Of a stretch of 64,000 nt of DNA, positions 45,711 through 56,649 are shown one piece after another (positions within the stretch are counted from its first letter, which is position 1; every line of letters starts with the position of its first letter). Both the position numbers and the translations under genes were made by a program. The DNA is from Neofusicoccum parvum (taxonomy: Eukaryota > Ascomycota > Dothideomycetes > Botryosphaeriales > Botryosphaeriaceae), in NCBI GenBank assembly GCA_020912385.1, contig CP087206.1, positions 3,472,001-3,536,000 of the forward strand, read 5' to 3'. The notes under the pieces were generated by a model that saw nothing but the letters and a program-made list of their open reading frames with translations, was not told the origin of the DNA and did no database searches.

Positions 45711-46653
45711 GTGGATAAGTGTGCTTAAGTGATTGAAACAGCGATTTGGTTTGTCTCTTTGGTCCCGTTTCTTGGTTTCCTCGACTCCCCTTCTTCTCTC
45801 CCCCTACTACATTCTTACTTCTCATGGCTTGCGTAATGCGTTTTGCGAACGCGTCTCCTGCTGTTTAATCCGCGATGAGGTTCATGACTTGATGACTGTG
45901 ATGACCATACGGGATGGGAAGGGCAGGGTAGTGGAATGGGCTGTAATGATGATTTGATGAGTTGATTCCCTATTCCTACTTATACCTCTCTCCTATTCTA
46001 CTCTATTCTATTCTTTCTTTACAGCATAAGCATATTGTGTAGCGGAGAGTAAATCATAAGCATTGCTTTTTCACATTTCCTCCAAACTTCAGCCACTTGC
46101 GAATTGATGAGTAAGTCTTACTATCCATGCATCTAACCAGTTTTCGATATTGATCCACATCTGCAGCAGCACTAGCCCATGTGATCCAATGCATTCCGAA
46201 ATGCAGGGTTCACCCGCTGATAAACAGGAGCCAGCTGACAAGTACACTACCGTAGGGAGGTAAAGTCTAAATATTATTTAGGGATTTCCGTACGGACGGG
46301 CGCTTCACCTCCTCATGGCCGGATCAAACCCACCTATTCAGACGCTACATTTCCTTCGCGCTGAACGTCGGTTGTGGCACCCACCTGTATGCGGAGTTAT
46401 GCGGGCCCCTGGTTCCACAACCATGCGTGTCGTCTAACTCAGCTGCGCTGCGCTTACCATTACTTTCTTCTTCTACCCCGCCGCTGCATGTCATTTTGAG
46501 ACATACCTCCCGCTCATACAGGACCCCGCCCGAGCTGCTTCAACATCTCGTCGCACCCTCCCCGCAAATATACATACTATGGACAAACCTCCCCCTCTAT
46601 CACCGTTTAAAATGTAACAACCCCCAACACAGGAAACTTCCACTCCCACCAAA
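45711..46653. other. AT-richer intergenic region
   Basis: 3' region of the PhoD-like gene and promoter of the GMC gene. Short TATTC-type repeats lie around 45985-46015. TTTAAAAT lies about 45 bp before the GMC start. No gene supported. Confidence 0.4.
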
Positions 46654-48736
46654 ATGCTCCAAACCATCTCCTTCTTCTTCATTCTCCTCCTCCTTGACAC
46701 ACCCACCCTCGCCCTCTTCTCCCACACCCCCAATGGCTCACCCCTCACCTCTACCTCCTTCGGCATCCCCGGCCTGAACGCGACCTTCGACTATATCGTC
46801 ATCGGCGGCGGCACAGCCGGGCTAGCTCTCGCGACGCGCCTCTCCTCCTCCTCGGCCGACATCAGCGTCGCGGTAGTTGAGGCGGGGAGCTTCTATGAAA
46901 TCACCAATGGAAATCTGAGCGTGGTGCCGGGATATGGGCCGTGGTTTACAGGTTTGGACGAGGATGACTGGCAGCCGGGTGTGGATTGGGGGTTCCAGAC
47001 TGTTCCGCAGACGGTAGGTCCAGGGCGGTTTTCGTCTGTAGATGAGGAGCTAGAGATTAATGTGCGGGTGCTACCAGGGCTTCTCCAACCGCACGTACCA
47101 CTACACGCGCGGCAAGACGCTGGGCGGATCCTCGGCGCGGAACTACATGCTCTACCAACGGCACGTTTCCCCCTTCCCCTCCCGCAGCACTCCCTCCAGC
47201 TGACCGCAGGCCAGAGCAACCGTCGACTCCTTCACCCGCTGGGCCACCCTCGTCGACGACGCCTCCTACACCTGGCCGTCCGTCCTCCCCTACTACAAAA
47301 AGTCCACCCGCTACACGCCCTTCAACGCCTCCCTCTACACCAACGCCACGAACAGCCAGTCCCCGTCCTCCTTCACGCCGCCCGGCTCCCCGCTCCCGGT
47401 CTCCTTCTCCAACCACGTCGACGCCTTCGGCACGTGGGCGCAGCGGGCGTTCCAAGCCCACGGCATGGCGGGCATCGCGGGCTTCAACGACGGCGCGCTA
47501 CTCGGCTCGGCCTTCGGCACCTTCACCATCTCGGCGGCGACGGGGGCGCGGGCGTCCAGCGAGAGCAGCTTCCTGGCGGCGGCGCTGGCGCGCGGCACGG
47601 CGCCGACGGTGTACGTCAACACGCTGGCGCAGCGCATCCTCTTCACCACGCCTTCGTCCTCCTCATCACCGCCCCGCGCCACGGCCGTCCGCGTCTCCAC
47701 GGCCGGCACGTTCGGCACGCCGTCGCGCAACTACACGCTGCGCGCCGCGCGCGAGGTCGTGGTCAGCGCCGGCGCGTTCCAGTCGCCGCAGCTGCTGCTG
47801 GCGTCGGGCGTGGGCGACTGCGCCGCGCTGCGCAACCTCAGCATCCCGTGCATCGCGCACCTCCCCGGCGTCGGCCGCGGCATGTGGGACCACCCGGTGT
47901 TCGGGACGGCGCACCGGGTGCGGCTGGCGACGGCGTCGGCGGCGCTGAACAACGCCAGCGAGGCGGCCGCGGGCGTGGCCGCGTTCCTGCGGCGCGCGGC
48001 CGGCCCGCTGTCGGCGCTGGGGCCGGGCGTGTACGGGTGGGAGAAGCTGCCCGAGCCGTGGAGGGGCGGGCTGAGCGGCGCGGCGAGGCGGGCGCTGGAT
48101 ACGGGGTTTCCGCCGGACTGGCCTGAGGTCGAGTGGCTGCCGAACAACGTGCTGAAGGGGAACGCGTCGGCGCCGGTGGCGCTCGACCCGCGCGACGGGA
48201 CGAACTTCGCGACGCTGAGCACGGCGCTGATCGCGCCGCTGTCGAGGGGCAGCGTGGGCATCCGGAGCGCGGACGTGGAGGTGCCGCCGGTGGTCGACCC
48301 GGCGTGGCTGACGCACCCGGCGGACCGGGAGATGGCGGTGCTATGCGTGAGGCGGCAGCGCGAGGTGTGGAGGTGGCTGGTCGAGCAGGGCGTCGCGGAG
48401 GAGGAGGAGTACTACCCGGGGGACGGGGTGCGGTCGGACGAGGAGATCTACGAGTGGCTGAAGGGGTCGCTGTCGACGATCTACCACGCGAGCTGCACGT
48501 GCAAGATGGGCACGCGGGACGACGCCATGGCGGTGCTGGACGGCGAGGCGCGCGTGTTCGGGCTGGAGGGCGTCAGGGTCGTGGATGCGAGCAGTTTTCC
48601 GATCCTCGTGCCCGGGCATCCGCAGGCGACGGTCTACATGCTGGCCGAGAAGATTGCGGATAGGATACTAGATGGGCTGGGGAAGGCTGGGGATGGCAAT
48701 CTGAGCACGCCCGTGGACGCCGGCTGTCAGCAGTAA
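46654..48736 (+). CDS. Secreted GMC oxidoreductase (FAD-dependent alcohol oxidase type)
   Basis: Exons 46654-47013, 47078-47160 and 47215-48736 give 654 residues. A signal peptide (LQTISFFFILLLLDTPTLA) leads into the FAD Rossmann motif DYIVIGGGTAGLALA (GGGTAG at 51-56). GKTLGGSSARNYMLYQR is GMC signature 1; signature 2 is at EVVVSAGAFQSPQLLL. The catalytic pair is probably H572 (YHASCTCKMG) and H616 (VPGHPQATVYML), 44 apart as in glucose and aryl-alcohol oxidases. The second intron is best read as GC-AG (47161-47214), giving YQRATVDSF; a GT-AG version (47165-47209) would add four residues. Several N-glycosylation sites. Substrate unknown; aryl-alcohol or other alcohols are plausible. Confidence 0.9.
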
Positions 48737-49217
48737 GTCAGTGTATACAAGCCATGGTATGTGCGGTTGATGCGTGCTCCGAAGTAGCTATATCCTCAGG
48801 ATGCCTGCTCAGCCGGCCAGCCCTCTGCTGCAGATTCCATGCGAGAGCCCCAACTCTTGATTGCTGTGATTTGTCCGTGGACGAGGCCCGGAGAGCCTTG
48901 TGCGCTGCGATGTTCGGAGGAGGTCTCGTCGCGTCGCTTCCCTGGCGACATTCACCCGCTTATCGGCCTCGCGCTGGTCGGAGAACGGCGAGAGACCGCG
49001 TCGCCCGATCGCAGCACTCCGCATACACCACTCTTTGCATTGCAGCCGTCCTGGACGCACATGCTGCTGCGTTGCAGGATATAAAACGGGCAGCCGTCTG
49101 CGAGCATCCAGCGTGTCTAGCTCTTCCACAGCTTCTCTAACCCCCGACCATTGCCTACTGCAGTCCTTGCATCGTGCAATACTCCTGCTTCGTTGCTCTC
49201 AAAACCAATCCCCCACC
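48737..49217. promoter_or_regulatory. Promoter of the haloacid dehalogenase-like gene
   Basis: 481 bp. A good TATA box, TATAAAA, lies at 49080-49086, 132 bp before the downstream ATG, followed by a C/T-rich leader. No gene within. Confidence 0.55.
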
Positions 49218-49895
49218 ATGGCGAAGACGATCGACTTCGAGCCCAAGTACATCACGTTCGACTGCTACGGCACGTTGACCGACTTCAACATGTCGCGCAT
49301 GGCGCGGCAGGTCTGGGCCGACCGGCTGCAGGGCGACGAGCTGGAGCGGTTCGTGAAGCTCTTCGCCGGCTACCGCGTCGACGAGGTGCTGGGCCCGTAC
49401 AAGCCGTACCGCGACGTCATCCTCGACTCGATCCGGCGCACGTGCGAGCGCACCGGCGTGGCCTACTCGCCCGCCGAGGCCGAGTCGTTCTACCAGGCCA
49501 TCCCGTCGTGGGGGCCGCACCCCGACGTGCCCGACGGGCTGCGCCGGCTGGCGTCCAAGTACAAGCTGGTCATCCTGTCGAACGCGGCCGACGACCAGAT
49601 CCTGCACAACGTCGAGAAGCTGGGCGCGCCGTTCCACGCCGTCTTCACCGCCCAGCAGGCCCAGAGCTACAAGCCGCGCATGCAGGGCTTCGAGTACATG
49701 TTCGACAAGCTGGGCTGCCAGCCCGAGGACGTGCTGCACGTGTCGTCCAGCCTGCGCTACGACCTGATGACGGCCGAGGCCATGGGCATCAAGCACAAGG
49801 CCTTCGTCAAGCGCGGCCACGAGCCGTCGACGCCGTTCTACAACTACTACGAGGTCGACACCATTGGCGACCTGGCGACGAAGCTCGGGCTGTGA
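49218..49895 (+). CDS. Haloacid dehalogenase, type II-like (HAD superfamily)
   Basis: Single exon, 225 residues. The HAD motifs are in place: nucleophile D15 in ITFDCYGTL, motif II S121-N122 in VILSNAADD, motif III Lys (K152 in SYKPRMQGF) and motif IV around HVSSSLRYDL (D182). In L-2-haloacid dehalogenases the second Asp of the phosphatase DxD motif is absent and Tyr-Gly follows, as here (DCYGT). These enzymes hydrolyse 2-halo acids; fungal relatives are often annotated this way, yet the natural substrate is usually unknown. No targeting signal. Third codon positions are almost all G or C. Confidence 0.9.
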   Translation: MAKTIDFEPKYITFDCYGTLTDFNMSRMARQVWADRLQGDELERFVKLFAGYRVDEVLGPYKPYRDVILDSIRRTCERTGVAYSPAEAESFYQAIPSWGPHPDVPDGLRRLASKYKLVILSNAADDQILHNVEKLGAPFHAVFTAQQAQSYKPRMQGFEYMFDKLGCQPEDVLHVSSSLRYDLMTAEAMGIKHKAFVKRGHEPSTPFYNYYEVDTIGDLATKLGL

Positions 49896-50739
49896 GCGGC
49901 AGGGAGCGCGGGAGCGGGCGTTGGGAGGACGGCATTTCAGGCGTCGGATGCGGCGGTGCTCAGGCAGGGCCAAGAGTACAAGGGCGGTAGCAGTGGGAAG
50001 AAAGCATTTCAGGCGTCGGATGCGATAGTGCTCAGGCAGGGCCAAGGGCACAAGGGCGGCGGTGGATAATTGGAGTGGAAGCAACGGCAGCAATTCGAAC
50101 AGCGTATTCTCGTGTCCTCGCACTTACTCCCTCTTGGGCAATATGGAATCGGAAGCGGAGGCGTGCCGAGGCGACGATGCTCAGGCGAGCCGCATCGGGA
50201 GCCCAGGCGGCCGATCAAACACGCTCAACCTGAGGCAAGGCGGCCTATATTAAGCATCACGAGGCTCGTTGCTAGCGAAATTCAGGGTTCAGCGTGCGCG
50301 AAACGACGGCCGGCGCGCTTGAGACCTCGACCAGCGCCGGTCCAGTTTTTTGTCTTCGCGGCGGCGGCGGCAGCAGCACCAGCAGATTGCCCCCTCGTGC
50401 CTGCCGATCGGCGTGTTTTGCATTGCGCGGCCGTCTGGCTCGGCCACGGGCCGCATACGTCACTGCTCACGTCGCCCCTGCGCACGCTTAGCGCTGCGCC
50501 GGCACCTCGTAGCCGCTTCCCGCCTGCGCCTGCGCCCTTCAACACCACGCCGTCCCCCGTCCAAGCCTCGCCGGGCTCAGCCGCCGCCGCTCGTTCTGCG
50601 TCCGTTCGTTCGCTCGTCGCCACCCCGTGTTCGCTGCCTGCCGTCCTTCCCTCTTAAGATACCCGCGTCCCCGTCCGTCGCTACACCAAAAATCAACACC
50701 AATCCCAATCCCAAAATTAAAAATAAAAAAGCGCCCACC
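49896..50739. other. Intergenic with a tandem direct repeat
   Basis: 3' region of the HAD gene, a 56-bp direct repeat pair, then the promoter and A/C-rich leader of the next gene. No supported coding sequence. Confidence 0.45.
49932..50059. repeat. Two 56-bp direct repeats, period 72 bp
   Basis: Copies at 49932-49987 and 50004-50059 start GCATTTCAGGCGTCGGATGC and end ACAAGGGCGG. They differ at five positions, all transitions, and are separated by 16 bp. Confidence 0.9.
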
Positions 50740-51303
50740 ATGCACGCTCCCCGTCTCGGCCTTTTCTCCCTCCTCCTGGCTCTCTCCTCGGCCCGCAACC
50801 TCAACCACAACCTCGTCCCGCGCAAGGACGTCGAGTCCTCCGGCGGCTCCATCGCAACCGCCACCGCCGACGTCGTCATCCTCACCGGCACCGCAACCAC
50901 CACGCAGACCGACCTCCCCACCGACGACACCACCGTCGTGACCACCGTCATCGGCGGCAAGACCACCCAAGTCACCCTCGTCCCCAGCTCCGCCGTCACT
51001 GACGACGCCACCATCCTGTCCGGCACCGAGGAGCCGTCCACCACCGCCACCCGCTCCGCGACCGCGTCCACCTCCGCCCGCAACGGCACCGAGGCGTCCA
51101 TCACCCGCTCCGCCTCGCTTAGCACCACCCGTCTCGAGCAGCAATCGACCACTGCCGCCGCGACGACGACGGACGGCTCAGCTGCAAGCGCGACCCAGGC
51201 GGCCGCGTCCAGTACGGGTGGCGCGGCGCCGTTGGCTACGGCGGCGTGGGGGTTAGCTGGGCTGTTAGGAGTGGGTGCCAGTGCGGCGATGGGGCTGATT
51301 TGA
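50740..51303 (+). CDS. Ser/Thr-rich GPI-type surface protein
   Basis: Single exon, 187 residues. A signal peptide (MHAPRLGLFSLLLALSSA) is followed by a chain rich in Thr, Ser, Ala and Asp with TTVVTTVIGGKTTQVTL and many possible O-glycosylation sites plus N-R-N-G-T. The C-terminus is Ser/Gly/Ala small residues (SSTGGAAP) followed by a hydrophobic end (LATAAWGLAGLLGVGASAAM), the layout of a GPI attachment signal. I do not recognise a specific family; a cell-wall or plasma-membrane location is inferred. Confidence 0.78.
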   Translation: MHAPRLGLFSLLLALSSARNLNHNLVPRKDVESSGGSIATATADVVILTGTATTTQTDLPTDDTTVVTTVIGGKTTQVTLVPSSAVTDDATILSGTEEPSTTATRSATASTSARNGTEASITRSASLSTTRLEQQSTTAAATTTDGSAASATQAAASSTGGAAPLATAAWGLAGLLGVGASAAMGLI

Positions 51304-52309
51304 TTGTGTTCTGTGTTTTGCTCCGTTTAATATACACGAAACTGTAAGATGTCTGGAACAGTTTTCGTCTTTTGTTTCAGCGGCTATGCTCGGCGCAGTG
51401 GACCTGCATTTATTCCAGCTACACTCATTGACACCACATAAAGAACGCCAGCACACAGGCTACCGCATTGTGTCCAATAATTGCCTGTAGGAATGGCAAG
51501 TGCATGTTTCATCCTCGGTTCGATCTGCTCACTTGTCTGTCTCCCCTGGCGATCACTGTCCTGTCAATTTCTGGCATTGGTCGTGGATGTCGATGAGATA
51601 AAGTACACTTGTAGTGCAAGCAGCCAACGACTTTTCAACTGGTCGCGTCACGCAGCTCTCGAATTTGGCAACCGTTCGCTTTGGGAGCAACTGGCTCGGA
51701 CACGACAGTGATTGGCGTGGCGTCCAGGGATCGACAAGGATCAACCGGCAGCCGTCCCGCGGTCCCCAGCTTGCCCCGCACTCGCTGTCACCTCCCCCTA
51801 CCACTCAACCTACACGCTGGACGCATTGGATGCCATCTGTACGCGTGCAATCCTCCGCATTCCACCTCTGCCAGTAGCAATTCCCCCGGGCAGCCCTCTG
51901 CTTACAGGCGAAGACTCTTGGCGATGATGACGAAACCGCGCCTATCAACAGCCTGGTCTGACACAACAAAGCCGTAAGCATAAGCTATTCCCGGAACTGG
52001 TGAAAAGAGTGCGCCAGTAATGTGCAACATCGCCTGTTTTTGCGTGGGTTCGGGCTCGTTGTTTTGCTTACAGGTGCTTCAGGAGACGAATGCATCGCGG
52101 ATGGAGCCGATCGTTCTGGCCCCATGTCGCAAGTGCTTACTTCGCACTGCAGCCTCTCACTGATACAGACGATGTGCGCGGCATCTTGCCCCGCAGCGGG
52201 GTTCTATGAAGCTGCTTTTAAATGCACGATTCCTCGTTTCTTCCCGTTTGCCAACCTTCCATAGTCAATCTGATATATCCTCAAGTCCTCCACTGCTTCT
52301 CGTACCGCA
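51304..52309. other. Intergenic, aldehyde dehydrogenase promoter
   Basis: About 1 kb. GCTTTTAAATGC near 52210 is a possible TATA-like element about 100 bp before the ATG. No gene or repeat supported. Confidence 0.4.
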
Positions 52310-54201
52310 ATGTCGTCCAACGGAGCGCCGTCGTCGTTCAAGACGCAGCTCTTCATCAACAATGAGGTATAAGACCTTCCGCGCCCTTATTCCACTCCAC
52401 TCACAGCATCTGCTCCAGTACGTCGACGCCAAGTCGGGCGAGTCCTTCCCCCTCTACAACCCAGCCGACGAGTCGGTCCTCCACTCCAACGTCCCCATCG
52501 CCGGCCAAGCCGACGTCGACGCCGCCGTGGCCGGCGCGCAAGCCGCGTAAGGCCCTCTCCCACCCCCTCTCACCCACCCACTCCTCAAACTCTTCTTTCT
52601 CTCCAGCTTCAAGACCGGGCCCTGGCGCGGCTACAGCGGCAAGCAGCGCGCGGCCGTGATGCACAAGTTCGCGGCGCTGGTCGAGGCGCGCGCGGACGAG
52701 CTGGGCCGGCTCGAGACGCTGGCCATGGGCCAGCCGGCCGGCGTCAGCGGGCTGGTCGTGCGGTGGGGCGTCGACACGTGGCGCTACTACGCCGGCTGGG
52801 CCGACAAGATCGCGGGCCAGACGTTCCCCGAGGAAGACGGGACGTACCGGATCGTGCGGTACGAGCCGATCGGCGTGTGCGCCGGGGTCGGGGCTTGGAA
52901 TGCTAGTCCGAGGTATGTTTTGTTCTTTTTTTTTGGTTTCTTTCTTTTTTCCTTGAGAAGAGGTGGTGGTAGTGGTGTCAGTGGTAGTGTTGGTGGTGGT
53001 GGTAGCAGTGTTAGCAGTGGTGACCCAAAGAAGCAGTGATGTCTAACATCCCCCCACAGCACCTTCGCCTGGAAATGCGCGCCCGCCCTCGCCGCCGGCA
53101 ACACCGTCATCTACAAGGGCTCCGAAAAGTCACCGCTCGGCATCCTAGCCCTCGGCGAGCTGGTCAAGGAAGCCGGGTTCCCGCCGGGCGTAATCCAGCT
53201 GCTGTCGGGGCCGGGCAGCACGGGGGCGCTGCTGGCGGCGCACGCGGGGGTGGCCAAGATCTCGTTCACGGGGTCGGCGGCGACGGGGCGCAAGATCCAA
53301 GACGCGGCGACGCGGTCGAACATGAAGCGGGTGACGCTGGAGCTGGGCGGCAAGAGCCCGGCCATCGTCTTCGACGACGCCGACCTGGACAACGCCGTCG
53401 CGCACTGCTCGCTCGGCTTCCTGCTCAACAGCGGCCAGGTCTGCATCGCGGCCAGCCGCACCTTCGTGCACGAGCCCGTCGCCGCGGCCTTCACGGCCGC
53501 GCTCAAGGCCGCGTTCGAGGCCACCGCCGACGCCATGCGCGACCCGGCCAAGGCGACGGACCCGATGCAGGCGCTCGGCCCGCTGGCCGACCGCGCCCAG
53601 TTTGAGCGTGTGATGGGCTTCATCGAGCGCGGCAGGGCCGAGGCCGAGCTGCTGACCGGCGGCGGCCGGGTCGGCGAGAAGGGGCTGTTCGTCGAGCCGA
53701 CCATCTTCGTGAACCCGAAGGAGGGCGCCGAGGTGTACCGGGAGGAGGTGTTTGGGCCGGTGAGCACGGTGCGGACGTTCAAGACGGAGGAGGAGGCCGT
53801 GGCGCTGGCGAACGACACCACGTACGGCCTGTCCGGTGAGTTTTTTTTTCTCTATTTCCCTGGAGGTTGGCGTGAAGGCTGCTTGTTGGAGGGCTCGAGG
53901 ATCTCGACTGACGTTTTTTTCTTGCTGTGCAGCGACGCTCTACACCCAGTCCGTCTCCCGCGCGCTCCGCGTGTCGGCGCAGCTCGAGACTGGTACCGTC
54001 GGCGTTAACTCGTCGTTCTCGCCGAACCCGCAGACGCCGTTCGGTGGCGTTAAGCAGAGCGGCCAGGGCAGGGAGCTGGGGTACCAGGGCTTGCTGGCGT
54101 ATCTGGACACGAAGACGATCCACATCAAGTGAGTGTGCTTTGGCTTTGTCCTCCAATCGAGGTTGCTGTTGCTAACCTACATCGCCAGCATGGGTGTTTG
54201 A
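52310..54201 (+). CDS. Aldehyde dehydrogenase (NAD(P)-dependent)
   Basis: Six exons: 52310-52366, 52419-52546, 52607-52912, 53060-53835, 53933-54128, 54189-54201; 491 residues. Oxidises aldehydes to carboxylates. Visible are GAWNASP with N160, the nucleotide-binding FTGSAATG, the general base E258 in TLELGGKSP, and the nucleophile C292 in NSGQVCIAASR. EVFGPVSTVRTF and FGGVKQSGQGRELG follow. The last exon is just 13 nt and gives the end IHINMGV. It lacks targeting signals, so it is probably cytosolic. The 147-bp third intron holds GGT/AGT-rich simple sequence. Which aldehyde is used cannot be read; betaine-aldehyde-like or general ALDH are both possible. Confidence 0.93.
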
Positions 54202-54317
54202 GAAGCATGAGCGTGGAAGAGCTGGACCGCCATAATTTATTTGGAGTTTGCTACGTTGATCAATTACGAAAAGAACCCTCTATCCAGAACGCCCACCCGT
54301 GAAGTTTCATTCGCTCA

Positions 54318-54731
54318 CTACACAAGGTCACAAACACTGCCGCTTCGATCCACCGCGATGCTGCTCATGACGCCCTCAAATCTGCGCGAGGTCGAGATCA
54401 GCGGTACTAAGTCTGGGTCCAAACGGATCCTGTCATTCTTTTGCTCAGCAGGAGTAGTTGCTGCGGACTTTGTGGTGGCAGAAGTGGAAGAGGCCTGCGA
54501 GACTGCTCTGAGTACATTTTAGCAGGAAACTGCAAGTCCGAGGAGCTTGTGTAGCTTACTGCCCTGTAGACTTAGGTACGATTCGCCGACCGTTCCAATA
54601 CCGGCTTTGGAGAGATGCCTTTTGTGCAGCAGGAAGGATTTAGCGCCCTATCTCTCGTGGTTCCCGCTTCGGAAACTTACCATGCTTTTGCCGGATGCTG
54701 CGGCAGTGTTGGCAACGCTGCTTGAAGACAT
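54318..54731 (-). CDS. Candidate small two-exon gene, unknown function
   Basis: Exons 54681-54731 and 54318-54494, joined over a 186-bp intron with donor GTAAGT and acceptor CGCAG (phase 0), give 75 residues. I do not recognise it. The first exon reads MSSSSVANTAAASGKSM, the second begins ASSTSATTKSAATTPAEQKN and ends in an ordered-looking RIRLDPDLVPLISTSRRFE and VDRSGSVCDLV. Composition changes from Ser/Thr/Ala-rich to a charged, hydrophobic end, unlike random frames nearby. An additional middle exon is possible. Support is only the splice signals and composition. Confidence 0.42.
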
Positions 54732-56649
54732 TTTCTCGCCTGGGGATCTTCTTGGTATCACGCTTTCTGTCCCTTGTTCTGTTCCAAGACTGACGACAAG
54801 CAACACTACAAACGTCTAAGAAAAGGATAAGAGTTCACTGTTAAGAAGCGTCAAGGCACTAGCAGCAACAGTGAACAAGAAAGAGAAAACGGACGCCATC
54901 CGCGTGCTAAATACCATCACGCTCAAGGCCAAGAGCGCCAATCCTCTACAATAACCCTCTACCAAGACAGTCTAGAACCTGCGCATGGTTGTACAGATAG
55001 CTGCATGCCGGCGGATACTGCCGGGCAAACGTACGCACCGCCTTCCGAGACACTGTCTTATCCAAGAGCGGAAAGCTGGACCGTTGCATCAATCGCACCA
55101 TAGGCGCTTGCCAGCGATAGGCCCGGCTCGGGTGGAAGGTTTTCGTTTCCACGGCGTGCCTGGCAGGCAACACCTTGTGGAGGGCGGCTGGGAAAGGGTC
55201 TTCGTGGCAGGAAGATGTGCTGGCGTCGACGACGGACCGGGAGAGCATTGAGCGCCCAGTGGACTTCCACTATACAAAGGACATTTACTTAGAGAGCCGC
55301 CCGCGCCGCAGTCCTAATCAGCGCCGTTGCATAGAAACTCTGTCTGGCTGCTGTAAGGAGGCGTGACGGTGCCAGCGTACGAACCCTGCAGCACACACAC
55401 CCACGTCTCTCCCGAGGTTAAACGCCCGCCAACAACGAACCCTCGTATCTCCAACGACGAGCGTAATCGCCGGGGCTCGCACATTCGTAGCCTCCGCCCG
55501 GCGCTACCCAGCAACTTCAAACGTCTCTGCTCTGTCGTGAACAGTTTTCGCCTCAATGGCAAGGCCCGGAGCGCGTCCGCCGCCCCGACACCCAGCGCTC
55601 AGCTGCCGCCAAAAACGGGAGACCCGTGCATACGGGACCACCGCCTCCGGCACTGACAAACCCACCCCATCCCCGGTTCCCGGAAACGGGCGGAATTAGC
55701 CTTTGCAGTTAGCGATAGACAGCGCAACGCGCCTCGACAAACTCTAAACCGCGACATTGTTTCTCTTGTCTGGCCCAAGTCCCTAGCCTTATGTCAAAGC
55801 ATGGCGAAGCCAGGGTGTTGTATCTAGGACACATGTCAGCCGGTACCGTGTGGCCGGGAGGGCTGTTTTATTTTGGCAGCCGACGGGAAAGCCGGGCGAA
55901 TGGCAGCCGGCGGCGGCGAAGGTTATAAGTAGCAGCTGTGCATCTCAATTAAAGGCACACGCGCACCAGTGATCTCGTATCCGAGTGCAGCTCAGCGCTT
56001 GCTACCGTTCCAGCCTCAGCGAAACGTTATCTGCGTGCACCCCTCATCCAACCTTCTTTCTGCCCCGCCCCGCGGCGGGACGGTGCGTTCTGAGCTTTTC
56101 CATCCTTCTCGTCTGCACTCACGTCGCTTGGCTTCACGTGGGTTGATCCGAAGATAGAACGAGCCTGTCAGAAATTCGTACAAATTCCCTATACCTAAAC
56201 TATGCTATACTAACACAACCATGTGCCCATGAACAAACTCATAACTCGTCGCAACATCAAGATATTAGAAAAACAAAGACACCAAGCAGGCGCTCAATCT
56301 CAACCAGAAATACAGAGAAGAGAAGAGTGCCGCCCAAGAAAGTAAAAAAAAAAAAAAGACATCAAACGCTGCTCGTACAGAAAGCTCATAACTCGTGACA
56401 AAAACCCATTTTTGATGTCCAAAAGAAAACAAAAAGGAAGAAGCGGAGCAAACAGCAAAAGCTCCACCACCAGACAACCTGACGCAGAAACGCTTGGAGC
56501 CATCCGTCAACCTCCTCCCACAGAAGTCCCGGGCGCCATCAAGCGGGGCGACAGGCCATGCCGGAGGCGGGAGCAGGATCATATCCCATCCGCACACTTT
56601 ACTTCCCTGGCATGCATTGTGTCATTACGGCCCGTTCAGCAACTTCCCT
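54732..56649. other. Intergenic, no supported gene
   Basis: About 1.9 kb. It includes the upstream region of the small minus-strand gene and the 3' region of the giant repeat gene, with an A-rich run near 56342-56357. A minus-strand frame at 54946-55248 has no recognised features. Confidence 0.4.

Noticed and set aside
47165..47209. GT-AG alternative for the second GMC intron
   Set aside because: Weak donor GTTTCC and four extra residues compared with family spacing; the GC-AG reading fits better.
53111..53821. 236-codon minus-strand frame
   Set aside because: Antisense to the aldehyde dehydrogenase exon 4, which has an intact catalytic core on the plus strand.
54946..55248. Minus-strand frame of 100 codons
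   Set aside because: Plausible-looking composition, but no motif and no splice support, and a competing frame overlaps it.
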